A DNA stretch of 64,000 bases, from assembly GCA_963707015.1 (NCBI GenBank), contig CAVPOO010000009.1, positions 427,664-491,663 of the forward strand, written 5' to 3'. The notes beneath the pieces were generated by a model, which did no database searches, had not been told where the DNA came from, and worked only from the letters and a program-made list of their open reading frames with translations. Numbering within the stretch: position 1 is the first letter of the stretch; each line of letters opens with the position of its first letter. Below, piece after piece: positions 54,226-62,314 of this stretch. The DNA is from CAVPOO01 sp963707015. Lineage in GTDB: Bacteria > Pseudomonadota > Gammaproteobacteria > Thiohalobacterales > Thiohalobacteraceae. The position numbers and the translations under genes were made by a program.

Positions 54226-54369
54226 TTACGGGCCTTTCGGTGTCTTGATGCAGCCCTTGTGTATGGTGCGACAGGTGATCGCCAGAGCTGCCACGGCGAG
54301 CGCGGCAAAGAATCCCAGAATGAGCATGATATCGATGAGTTGCACTGCTGGAGAGTTATGATCAAACAT
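54226..54369 (-). CDS. 47-residue single-pass membrane protein
   Basis: Short gene with a gggagg Shine-Dalgarno eight bases before ATG 54369 and stop TAA at 54226. The product starts MFDHNSPAVQLIDIM, then one hydrophobic helix (LILGFFAALAVAALAI) and ends in a basic tail (CRTIHKGCIKTPKGP) with two Cys. It resembles small cytochrome-oxidase-associated or regulatory membrane peptides, but no family can be named. A candidate terminator lies just downstream. Confidence 0.6.
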   Translation of the reverse strand: MFDHNSPAVQLIDIMLILGFFAALAVAALAITCRTIHKGCIKTPKGP

Positions 54370-54758
54370 GTGGACTGCCTCCCTTTGTTAGCTGACAAAA
54401 AACCACCTTGCCTTCCTGGTTGCGAATGCATGATAAAATTATAACCTACATTTTGTCCAGATTTCCCTGCTCCAAATCAACCAGGTCGCAGCTTGCCGGT
54501 TTTCCTGTCACACGGGTACAGCGGGTGATGGTGGCAGCGGCAGATTTATGGCGCGCAGCGGCAGGATTTTGCGCGGCAGGCATCGGCAGCCTCGGGGTGC
54601 CCTGAAAGCTACCGTCTTCTGGCCCCGACCTCCCGGCAGCAAACCCTGGAACGACCACATTGAGAGTACGCTGAGTGGTCAGGATGCCGATGACGGAGAG
54701 GGTAACACAAGGGCGACCTTGACCGGCTGACTGCCCTGCGCTGCGCCGGAACCCCCGC
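54370..54758. other. intergenic region
   Basis: About 390 bases. AT-rich around 54430-54450 (taaaattataac), likely the promoter of the small membrane-protein gene. No gene recognised. Confidence 0.3.
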
Positions 54759-55790
54759 TCACAGTCTCAGGATCAGTTTTCCGGCCGTCTGCCCGGATTC
54801 CAGATCGCAATGTGCCTGCGCCACGTTTTCAAAGGGATAGGCCGTAATACGGGGTGCCCTGATGCGCCCCTCTGAACGCCACTGAAGGAGCTGTTCCATC
54901 GCCCCGCGCAGCAGGGCCGAGCGGTCAAACAGAAAGCTCAGGTTGAAGCCCAGCACGCTGCGGTTCTGGGTTGTGAGTTTGAGCGGGTTGAAGCGGGGGG
55001 TGCGCAGATAATCCCACGCGAGTTTCAACCAGCGGGGACGCCCGCCAGCGCGGGGCAACATACTGTGAAATCCGTAGATCACGAGCTTCCCAACCGGTGC
55101 CAGATGCGCGTAACTCCCGCGCAAGGTCGATACGCCATTGGCATCGAGGATAACGTCATAGCCCGCCGGGGCGTATGTCTCCGCCGATGGCCAGAGTGGC
55201 TGCGTCGATTTCTCGATGATCGCGTCGGCCCCGAGTTCCATTGCCGGCGCGACCTTGTGGGGGTTGCCGACGACGCCGATGACGCGGCAGCCGGCAATCT
55301 TGCCCAGTTGTACCAGCGCGCCGCCGACACCGCCTGCGGCGGAGTGGACCAGAAGGGTGTCGCCAGCATGGGGATGCGCCAGTTCGAACAGCCCAAACCA
55401 GGCGGTGAGAAAGGCGGTGGGAAAGGCGGCTGCCTCGTTGATATCCATGTCGGGGGGCACGGCGAAGACCTGGTCCCTTTTTACGCACAGATCGCTGGTA
55501 TAGCCGCCAAAGCGGGTGACTGCCATGACCGGGTCGCCAGCCTTGATATTGCAGACTTGCTTGCCTGCGCTCGCCACACGGCCGGCAACCTCGAAACCGG
55601 GCGTGATGGGATAGCCGACGTAACGCCGGGCCGAGGCGTAAAGGCCCATGCGCGTCACGCAGTCTGCGTAGTTGACGCCGATTGCCTCGACCTTGATGAC
55701 AACCTCATCATCGCCGGGCGTCGGCGCCGGATGGGATTCGATCCGCAGTCGATCATAGCTGCCCGGTCTGCGGATAACGACCTTCTTCAC
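54759..55790 (-). CDS. zinc-independent MDR oxidoreductase (quinone oxidoreductase/VAT-1 type)
   Basis: 343 residues of the medium-chain dehydrogenase family: N-terminal catalytic part (VEAIGVNYADCVTRMGLY, GYPITPGFEVAGRV) and NAD(P)H Rossmann domain with HSAAGGVGGALVQLGK. No Cys/His zinc ligand set, as in quinone oxidoreductases. It follows the aminopeptidase and rhodanese genes and overlaps the latter by four bases; probably one operon. Confidence 0.88.
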   Translation of the reverse strand: MKKVVIRRPGSYDRLRIESHPAPTPGDDEVVIKVEAIGVNYADCVTRMGLYASARRYVGYPITPGFEVAGRVASAGKQVCNIKAGDPVMAVTRFGGYTSDLCVKRDQVFAVPPDMDINEAAAFPTAFLTAWFGLFELAHPHAGDTLLVHSAAGGVGGALVQLGKIAGCRVIGVVGNPHKVAPAMELGADAIIEKSTQPLWPSAETYAPAGYDVILDANGVSTLRGSYAHLAPVGKLVIYGFHSMLPRAGGRPRWLKLAWDYLRTPRFNPLKLTTQNRSVLGFNLSFLFDRSALLRGAMEQLLQWRSEGRIRAPRITAYPFENVAQAHCDLESGQTAGKLILRL

Positions 55791-56209
55791 CGGAGCGGCA
55801 CGTCAACCGGCAGACCCGCCCTGCGCCAGGCTGACATGTGGCCATCGAGGTAAAGGACCTGCCTGAAACCGGCGCGCTGCAGTGCGTAGCGGGCAATGCC
55901 CGCTCGCGGTCCGTGTTCGCAATAGACGACGACCGGCCGGTCCCGGGCCAGCGTCAGATCGGCGGCGCGGCTGAACGATTGCCAGAACGGCAGATGAATT
56001 GCACCGGGGACGTGCCCTTGATTGAATTCCCAGCGGGACCGCGTATCGACGACGGCGGGCGCAGTGCCTGCAGCCAGGCGGGCTGCCAGTTCCTTGCCTG
56101 TCATATGCATGCGGGTGGTGTCATCTGCAGCATCGCAGGCAGTCGTCGAGAGGATGAGAAGATGCAGCGCCGTCCAGGCAAAGCCAGCCGGGAAGTTTAG
56201 TGAGCGCAT
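55787..56209 (-). CDS. periplasmic rhodanese-like sulfurtransferase
   Basis: 140 residues from ATG 56209 (the open frame begins at 56236; this start gives the better signal peptide, FAWTALHLLILSTTACDA). Rhodanese domain with DTRSRWEFNQGHVPGAIHL and active-site loop VYCEHGPRA (Cys then EHGPR). It moves sulfane sulfur to thiophilic acceptors; export fits a sulfur-oxidising host. It lies between the aminopeptidase and the MDR oxidoreductase genes. Confidence 0.85.
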   Translation of the reverse strand: MRSLNFPAGFAWTALHLLILSTTACDAADDTTRMHMTGKELAARLAAGTAPAVVDTRSRWEFNQGHVPGAIHLPFWQSFSRAADLTLARDRPVVVYCEHGPRAGIARYALQRAGFRQVLYLDGHMSAWRRAGLPVDVPLR

Positions 56210-56232
56210 GGCTGAGGCATTTGCGTTGCTGA

Positions 56233-57387
56233 TCACCTGGTAGAATCATAACGGATGAACCCTCGAGCTGCGACCCCGCGACATGCTGATAATCCGGCTG
56301 TGGAAGTCTTTTTCCCGCTACTGAGTGTTTCTGATAACAGCCGTGTCTCGCGTTCCGCTTCGGGTAGCTTGCCGATACGTTCCGCCTCACGATAAAAGGC
56401 GGTCAGATCGCCACCGAGGGTGGCAAGCAGGTGCTGGAAACCCGGCACCAGATCCTGGTAGGTCGCGACAAGGGCCAGATGGGCGTTGTTGAGGTCCCTG
56501 GCCATCCATTCATCGAATCCGGCATAGTTGTCGTGCGCTGCCTTGAAGGACTGGTAGGCGCCGCGCAGTTCGGCGAACAGCTGTCTCTTGCAGTCCAGTT
56601 TCTGCTGTTCGGACAGGGTGCTGGCGTAGACGGCTGCCAGGCGTTCACGATAGGCTGCCAGCAGCGCGTAGAACGCGTCCTGACGTTGTCTGTCTGCCAG
56701 ATAATTCTCAAACCCTGTAGCGTCGTTACCCAGTTCCATCCAGCGCCTCATGCCTTCACGCTCAACGGTAACGGCAAAGGCCTCGTTGAAAGCCGTGTCG
56801 TCCTTTACGTAGAGCTTTTGATGTGCCAGTTCGTGAAACAGCAGTCCGGCGATGGCGCTGTCGGACCGGTTGAGCATGGTATTCAGTACCGGATCATCGA
56901 ACCAGCCCAGCGTCGAGTAGGCGATACCCCCGGAGATATAGACATCGTCATTCGCCTGGGCCAGTTTTTGTGCAAAGGCCTGCGCATCGGCCTCCGAGAA
57001 ATACCCTCGATAACTGACGCACCCGGCGAAAACAAAACACCAGCGTCTGGGGGTGACGGACAGCGGCGGCGTGGCTACGACCAGCCAGACGGCAAAGGGT
57101 CGTTCCAGGTCCGCATAGCTGCGATAGCTGCCGTTGTCCGGAAGCAGCAGCACGCCGGAGGCGAAGTTCCGTGCATCCTGTGTCAATTGCAGGTGATCGC
57201 GCAGTGAAGCGGGTGTAGCTGGGTCTGCAATAACCTTGTCGATGGGCTGGCGTCGCTCCATCAGCTCGAACTGGCCATCCACCGACTGCGCGTAGTAACT
57301 CAGGTTTGCGCAGGCGCTTAGCAGCAGCGACAGGCTGAACAGCAGCACCTGGCGTGCAGCTTGGTGGAATGTCTCGACATGGCTCAC
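56233..57387 (-). CDS. lipoprotein aminopeptidase-like metalloprotein (PF10023 type)
   Basis: 384 residues, lipobox LLSAC (Cys 26). The middle holds the zinc motif HELAH (LLFHELAHQKLY) with a downstream Glu (FNEAFAVTVE), as in gluzincin-like aminopeptidases. Preceded by ISGGIAYSTLGWFDDPVL, typical of this family. The last codons overlap the upstream end of the rhodanese frame. Outer-membrane or periplasmic location expected. Peptidase activity is inferred from the family. Confidence 0.85.
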   Translation of the reverse strand: MSHVETFHQAARQVLLFSLSLLLSACANLSYYAQSVDGQFELMERRQPIDKVIADPATPASLRDHLQLTQDARNFASGVLLLPDNGSYRSYADLERPFAVWLVVATPPLSVTPRRWCFVFAGCVSYRGYFSEADAQAFAQKLAQANDDVYISGGIAYSTLGWFDDPVLNTMLNRSDSAIAGLLFHELAHQKLYVKDDTAFNEAFAVTVEREGMRRWMELGNDATGFENYLADRQRQDAFYALLAAYRERLAAVYASTLSEQQKLDCKRQLFAELRGAYQSFKAAHDNYAGFDEWMARDLNNAHLALVATYQDLVPGFQHLLATLGGDLTAFYREAERIGKLPEAERETRLLSETLSSGKKTSTAGLSACRGVAARGFIRYDSTR

Positions 57388-57646
57388 GGGTGTTGCCCTT
57401 CAAAGCTTACTGCGGATGCGGTATTTCCCTGCAAATGATTCTGTGTGCGCCACAACAGTTACCTGTTGCCAGCCACGGGTTCACAGCACAGGCTCCTGTA
57501 GGCGGGAGTTTAGTGCGGATCCGGCATAAATGCGCGAGGCTTTGTTATAGAATGTCATTTATCCGGGCTGGGTGGTGTGGCAGTGACGGCAGCTTGAACG
57601 GCGCAGGCGCACCGGAATACGGCGCATTGAGGAACGGGAACGAAAA

Positions 57647-57847
57647 ATGAAGATAAAATCCGACGTGACAGTCAATCTTACTATGACCCTTGATCAGCAT
57701 GATGCCGAGGTGTTGTCGGCCTTCCTGAGTGCGCACAGCGCCAACACGGTCCGCGAACTGATGGGGGAGGGACCGGACGCCGATCGCGCCGCAAGCCTCG
57801 TTGCACAGCTCTACGAGGCCCTCTCGGAAAGCATAGGCGCGCAATAG
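57647..57847 (+). CDS. hypothetical small protein
   Basis: 66 residues, soluble, starting with a beta strand (MKIKSDVTVNLTMTLDQH) followed by helices (AEVLSAFLSAHSANTVREL and AASLVAQLYEALSESI). No family recognised. A gggaac site lies before the ATG. Monocistronic. Confidence 0.55.
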   Translation: MKIKSDVTVNLTMTLDQHDAEVLSAFLSAHSANTVRELMGEGPDADRAASLVAQLYEALSESIGAQ

Positions 57848-57916
57848 CCCGCCCGGGAGGCGCGGACCCCGCGGGTTGCAGCCGCTCTTATCATCCGGCA
57901 TCCCTGCAGCGCGCGC

Positions 57917-57946
57917 AAAAAAAACAGACCCCGTCGCCGAGGTCTG
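57917..57946 (-). terminator. rho-independent terminator of the signal-peptide protein gene
   Basis: Minus strand: cagacc-(tcggcgacgg)-ggtctg followed by eight T (aaaaaaaa at 57917-57924 on the plus strand). It lies about 90 bases after the stop of the gene at 58034-58588. Confidence 0.85.
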
Positions 57947-58033
57947 TGGGCTGGCTTGCGTTGGGATGCTGCGTGTCAGTTTGACGCCGTGACCTTCTTC
58001 GGGCGTTTGCCGACGGCAATCAGTCTTCCTGAT

Positions 58034-58588
58034 TTACCACCAGGGGCCACTGCCGAAGCCATAGGGTGCACCCCCACCGTAATAATAGGGGTCACCATAG
58101 CCTTCGCCCGATCCGAAGGGTTCCTGACCTACCATGTAATCCTGCTGCTGTCTGGCCCATTCACGCATCTGCTCGTTTCTTGCGCGGGCCATGTCGCGCC
58201 TGTAATCGGACCAGCCGTCCCGCCATAACTTGCCTGACTCATACACAGGATCCTGCCACCACAGCCATGCCTGATGCTGGGCCTCCCTTGCCCGGCGGCG
58301 TGCCTCTACCCAGGCGCGCTGCTGCTGGCGCATGCGGTCGAGATGGCCGGCCTGGCGGCGCCAGTCGCGAGGATACTCGTAAGCGCTCGATGCGGCTTCG
58401 GATTTTTCGGTTTCGGCCTGGCCTTCTTCCGGTTTGGTGGCCTCTGCAGGCGTCTCTTGAGACGCTGCGGCCGGCTCATCCTGCGGCGCTGCGACCGGCT
58501 CAACCTGGGCCAGAGCGACCGGCACAGGCGCTGCGAGAAAAACAAACAGGGTTGCCAGTGCGGCACCTGATACTAAGGGTTTGTTCAT
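58034..58588 (-). CDS. secreted protein with Pro/Glu/Ala linker, basic coil and Gly/Tyr tail
   Basis: 184 residues: signal peptide ending VALAQ, an acidic A/E/P region (about 30-70), a charged Arg/Gln/Trp-rich helical part (WRRQAGHLDRMRQQQRAW...) and a Gly/Tyr/Phe-rich tail ending GFGSGPWW. No known domain. The composition suggests a structural or envelope-bound protein. Followed by a strong terminator. Confidence 0.65.
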   Translation of the reverse strand: MNKPLVSGAALATLFVFLAAPVPVALAQVEPVAAPQDEPAAASQETPAEATKPEEGQAETEKSEAASSAYEYPRDWRRQAGHLDRMRQQQRAWVEARRRAREAQHQAWLWWQDPVYESGKLWRDGWSDYRRDMARARNEQMREWARQQQDYMVGQEPFGSGEGYGDPYYYGGGAPYGFGSGPWW

Positions 58589-58836
58589 GACTACCTCCGC
58601 GCTATTGGATCAGAGTCCGAACACCGACTTCTCCGACTGGGAACTGGCTCGGGCCCCATGTCCAAAATATAGTCTCTGCAATTTAGTCCATTAAAAAAGA
58701 ACTCACCATGACCTTTATCAAGGGAGTGCGGTATCGCTACCGCGTTGTCGACTGAGGCAGAGAGGGGGCGTCGCCGGAGAAGGCTATTTTCCGCATGGCG
58801 GGGGTGGTAAAAGGCCTGTTTCGGGTGAGCGCCTGG

Positions 58837-59508
58837 TCAATCTGGTGCATTGATATGTTCCAGACTGTCCCGTGCGACCTCACGCACCTGGTCATCCGGG
58901 TCTGACAGCAGCGGGCGTATCAGGGGAAGGGCATCAGGATGGTGAGTCAGGGCGAGAAAATGACAGGCGTCACTCCGGATGCGGGGATTGTCATGGGCGG
59001 TCAGTCTGCCGAGTCCGTCGATCAGTCGTGTCAGTCGGGGCTCACCTTCGAATTCCTCCAGCAGCGCACCTATGCCGATGCGCACCTGCAACTCCGTCTC
59101 GGTGTCGGACAACAGCAGCAGCAGGACATCGAGCCTGGACTCGTCATCGGCGATCAGTCGGATGGCCTTCCTGATCTTTCCGGTCTTGAACAGCTCAGCA
59201 AGATATTCCGCCAGACCCTGCGCTGTCCCGGCCCGTTGGCTCCAGTGTTTCAACTCGGCCAGGGAATGCAGTCCCTCGAACTCGAAGGGGCCCAACCGAA
59301 CCCAGGGCACCGAGCGCACGCCCAGTTGTTGCGCGATGTCCGGGCGTGCACCGATGTTCACGACCTCGAGTCGCCCAAGGGTTCCGGCCTTGACCAGTTC
59401 GCCCAGAGCCTGCAACACGGCCGGACAATGCGGGCAGCCTGACGCGACCAGCAGTAATGCATCTGGAACGGTCGAGGACGTGCCGGCTGTGGAGCTGTGC
59501 GGGTTCAC
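58837..59508 (-). CDS. thioredoxin-like protein fused to HEAT repeats
   Basis: 223 residues from GTG 59508; the frame is open to 59700 but the extra 64 residues look non-coding. The N-terminal part (about 15-95) is a thioredoxin fold with CPHC (VASGCPHCPAVLQALGELV) and cis-Pro VRSVPWVRLG. The rest is a set of HEAT-like helical repeats (RIGIGALLEEFEGEPRLTRL, DACHFLALTHHPDALPL). A disulfide enzyme with a protein-binding scaffold; partner unknown. Start choice is uncertain, as no strong Shine-Dalgarno is seen. Confidence 0.72.
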   Translation of the reverse strand: MNPHSSTAGTSSTVPDALLLVASGCPHCPAVLQALGELVKAGTLGRLEVVNIGARPDIAQQLGVRSVPWVRLGPFEFEGLHSLAELKHWSQRAGTAQGLAEYLAELFKTGKIRKAIRLIADDESRLDVLLLLLSDTETELQVRIGIGALLEEFEGEPRLTRLIDGLGRLTAHDNPRIRSDACHFLALTHHPDALPLIRPLLSDPDDQVREVARDSLEHINAPD

Positions 59509-59707
59509 GGTGCGGTTCAGCGACTGCAACGAAGAGGATAAACGATAGCAGATCGTGAACGGGTGGCAAGTCGGGTTGCGTTGCGTTGCGTGGCGCAGTC
59601 CGGACACCGCAGCGAAATTGCAGGAAGGCTCAGGGAAACGCCGGCTGATGCCTGGGCCGGTAACTGCGTGTGCAGGCGTGCGCGGCAGGCTGCCACGCAC
59701 AACGGCG

Positions 59708-60883
59708 TCAGCCGCTCGCGAGCTCGCTGAAACTGCGCACCTGGTCCCGCCCGTGGCGCTTGCCGTGATAGAGCGCGCGATCGGCCTCGCCTACAAGCGT
59801 TTCGAGCAGATCGTCCCGATCCGGTGATTCCGTTCCCTTGAGGCAACTGATTCCGATCGAGGCGGTGACGTGGATATTTTTTCCCCCTTCGCTGAAGCTT
59901 ACCCCGCGCAGGGATTCGAGTAGTCGTTCCGACAGGCGGGTGGCGCCTTCCATATCGGTGTTCGGCAGGGCCATGACGAACTCTTCGCCACCAAAACGTG
60001 CAATCACATCGCCTTCACGCGTCTGTCCCTTGAGCAACGCCGCGGCGACCTGCAGTACCTTGTCGCCTGTTGCATGGCCATGGGCATCATTGATTTCCTT
60101 GAAACGGTCCAGATCGATCATGATGAGTGCAAATGGCAGACGCTGGCGGAGCGCGTCGACAAGCGCAGCGGAGGCCGCCGGGAAGAAGTGGCGGCGGTTG
60201 TGTATGCTGGTCAGCTCGTCGATCATCGACAGCTCCTGGTAGCGGCGTTTGAGTGTCTCGGTTTCTGCCAGGGCGGACTCCAGTTCCTGCGTCCGTTCCT
60301 GTACCTCCTGCTCAATATGATGCATGTAGCGCAAGTTCGAAACCATCTGCGTGAGAACGGCACAATAAAGCAGCAGGAGTCGTTCATGCGAATTGTTGAA
60401 ATGATGCGGCCTGGAATGCGAGACGGTGAGCACCCCCAGGACCCTGTGCCTGGCCGACAGCGGAATGCCGATAATTGACCCGGCAGCGGTGCAATCGACT
60501 GCCTGCGCGAACAGCGGATCGTGCCGGGTGTTGCGGCAGTGCTGCAGCTTGCCTGTCTCCGCCGTCACGCCGACCAGGCCTTCACCGATACGCAACTGCC
60601 GCGGGGGATGAGTCGCGGTCTTGCGCTTCCCGGCGACCAGTATATCTGACCAGTCCATGTCGCCGGCACTGACGAGCAGGTTGCCCTTGAGCAGGAAAAT
60701 CGAACACGCCTCGATGTCGCTGTTCTCCATCAGGATGCGCATGCATCTGCGCAGGAATCCCGGTTCGTCTGTCTCCCGCAGGTTGATGTGTGCCAGCGCC
60801 TGGAGGGCAGACAGATCCGACAACAGCTTCAGCAGGTGCTGCTCGACCTCCTGCAGGGCTGTGCTGAGGGCGCGATCGTTCAT
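59708..60883 (-). CDS. GAF-GGDEF diguanylate cyclase
   Basis: 391 residues: N-terminal GAF domain (about 25-185), a helical linker (EQEVQERTQELESALAETE) and GGDEF domain (about 225-390) with active site FGGEEF and an inhibitory RxxD site (REGD) five residues before it. Substrate-binding and metal residues look complete, so it should make c-di-GMP from GTP, with product inhibition. It lies 10 bases after the HDOD gene on the same strand; probably one operon. Confidence 0.93.
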   Translation of the reverse strand: MNDRALSTALQEVEQHLLKLLSDLSALQALAHINLRETDEPGFLRRCMRILMENSDIEACSIFLLKGNLLVSAGDMDWSDILVAGKRKTATHPPRQLRIGEGLVGVTAETGKLQHCRNTRHDPLFAQAVDCTAAGSIIGIPLSARHRVLGVLTVSHSRPHHFNNSHERLLLLYCAVLTQMVSNLRYMHHIEQEVQERTQELESALAETETLKRRYQELSMIDELTSIHNRRHFFPAASAALVDALRQRLPFALIMIDLDRFKEINDAHGHATGDKVLQVAAALLKGQTREGDVIARFGGEEFVMALPNTDMEGATRLSERLLESLRGVSFSEGGKNIHVTASIGISCLKGTESPDRDDLLETLVGEADRALYHGKRHGRDQVRSFSELASG

Positions 60884-60893
60884 GGTAAACCGG

Positions 60894-61769
60894 TCAACCC
60901 CTGGCTATCGAGATGGCCAGCGAACGCATCTGCCGGTCGTCATCGACCAGCCGTTGCAGGATCTCCGCAAGCGTCGCGTCAGCCAGAACCAGGGCCGCCG
61001 GTTTGTCGGCCGGCGGCCGCGGCGCAACGTCCGGACCTTCGAACAGCTGGTCCGCCAGGCCACTGCAGAAGTTGATCAGCTCGACAACGGCGGTGAAGTG
61101 TTGCGATCGGTGTGGTTCCTTTCGGTAGCTGATGGTGTCGGTAATGCTCTCGGGCAGGTGCCACTTGTTCGCGATGATGGCGCCGCCCTCAATCTCGTTG
61201 GTCGCCAGTGCCTGGGTCTCGAGTTTCAGGAGGTCGGCGTCCTCGCGCACTTTCCAGGCACGAAAGACACGCGACATAGGGGCCGGAAACAGGTGTACCA
61301 GCGCAAACCGGCCCAGGGTCTGCAGCAGGCCCGCGAGAAACAGGCACTCGAGCTGGGAGTGCTCGACCCGCAGATGCGGTGCGAGCCGGCTGGCCAGGGT
61401 TGCCGTCGTCATGGCCTGATACCAGTACCTGCCAACGTCGAACTCGGGACATCGACTCGCATCGAAGGGTTGGCTGAGCGCGATGCCTATCGCCAGGGAG
61501 CGAACCAGGTTCAGACCGAGTACGCGGATAATGGCGTCGGCGACCGTACAGACGTCATTGTGACGCTGGAAGTACGCGGAGTTGGCGATGCCGATGATGC
61601 GGGCAGCAAGCCCCGGGTCCTGCTCGATCAGACGGGCGAGGCGGTGCAGATCCGCGTCCTCGCGTGTGGCCTCTTCCAGTAACCGGGTGGCCACCGCCGA
61701 GAGGGGCGGCAACTGCTGCAGCGATTGAATCGTGGAATGCGCCGCCTTTGCGGTATTGTCCGGGTGCAT
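60894..61769 (-). CDS. HDOD-domain signalling protein
   Basis: 291 residues, a single HDOD domain: start of domain LPPLSAVATRLLEEATR, core DPGLAARIIGIANSAYF and GLNLVRSLAIGIAL, late part EIEGGAIIANKWHLPESI. Catalytic HD residues are missing, as in the family. First gene of a pair with the diguanylate cyclase, which suggests a c-di-GMP regulatory role. Confidence 0.9.
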   Translation of the reverse strand: MHPDNTAKAAHSTIQSLQQLPPLSAVATRLLEEATREDADLHRLARLIEQDPGLAARIIGIANSAYFQRHNDVCTVADAIIRVLGLNLVRSLAIGIALSQPFDASRCPEFDVGRYWYQAMTTATLASRLAPHLRVEHSQLECLFLAGLLQTLGRFALVHLFPAPMSRVFRAWKVREDADLLKLETQALATNEIEGGAIIANKWHLPESITDTISYRKEPHRSQHFTAVVELINFCSGLADQLFEGPDVAPRPPADKPAALVLADATLAEILQRLVDDDRQMRSLAISIARG

Positions 61770-61913
61770 ACGAACTGCCTTGTACGGTTATTTCCTCGCA
61801 GGCTATAACGGAAGTCCAGAGGCGAACTTGAGGGTAGCGAGAGCCTGGCATTCAGGCTATGTGGCCGATTCCACAAGGAAAATTCGCGTGCGGGGGGTGG
61901 CCTCGGCAGCGAC

Positions 61914-62010
61914 CGATAGTATGGCCACGGAATCCACGGAAAAACACGGAAGAAATTCTAATGGGTGTTGTTTTTTTCCGTGTTTTTCCGTGGATTCCGT
62001 GGCTATAAAT
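61914..62010. repeat. R2 element, copy g (central palindrome only)
   Basis: atggccacggaatccacgg with its partner ccgtggattccgtggctat, arms about 28 bp; the outer ends are lost. It stands upstream of the HDOD gene start. Confidence 0.85.
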
Positions 62011-62040
62011 AGCAATGGTTCTTGCGCAGAATGTGTGGGG

Positions 62041-62090
62041 TCAGGAGTCAGAATCCAGAATCCAGAATCCAGAAGACAGGAGTCAGGAGT
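62041..62090. repeat. heptamer repeat block
   Basis: Tandem 7-mers CAGAATC x3, CAGAAGA, CAGGAGT x2, the same unit family as the palindrome at 5711-5896. Confidence 0.8.
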
Positions 62091-62129
62091 GGGGGTCAAG
62101 TCCACAGCCTGGTTTGGACGAAGACCTGG

Positions 62130-62312
62130 TCGTTGGCCACCGAACCCACCGAAAAATCATTAAGTTTTTCCGTGTTTTTCCGTGGCTGATATATTCGGGT
62201 GAGCGTTGCCGCACGGTGTCAGCGACCGATAGATTCTGCTGACGAGGCATAGAGATACTGGCACTCAGCTAAATTTTCAGCATCCGTGATGATCACGCGG
62301 AAAGCGTCCTAC
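62130..62312. repeat. R2 element, copy h (diverged)
   Basis: Carries ggccaccgaacccaccg, tttttccgtgtttttccgtgg and the right end cagcatccgtgatgatcac...aaagcgtccta of R2. It ends four bases before the stop codon of nadC (62315). The left half and middle are diverged or rearranged. Confidence 0.7.
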
Positions 62313-62314
62313 GT

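Noticed and set aside
61732..62163. 143-residue plus-strand open frame containing MATESTEKHGRN
   Set aside because: It is R2 repeat and heptamer sequence read as protein.
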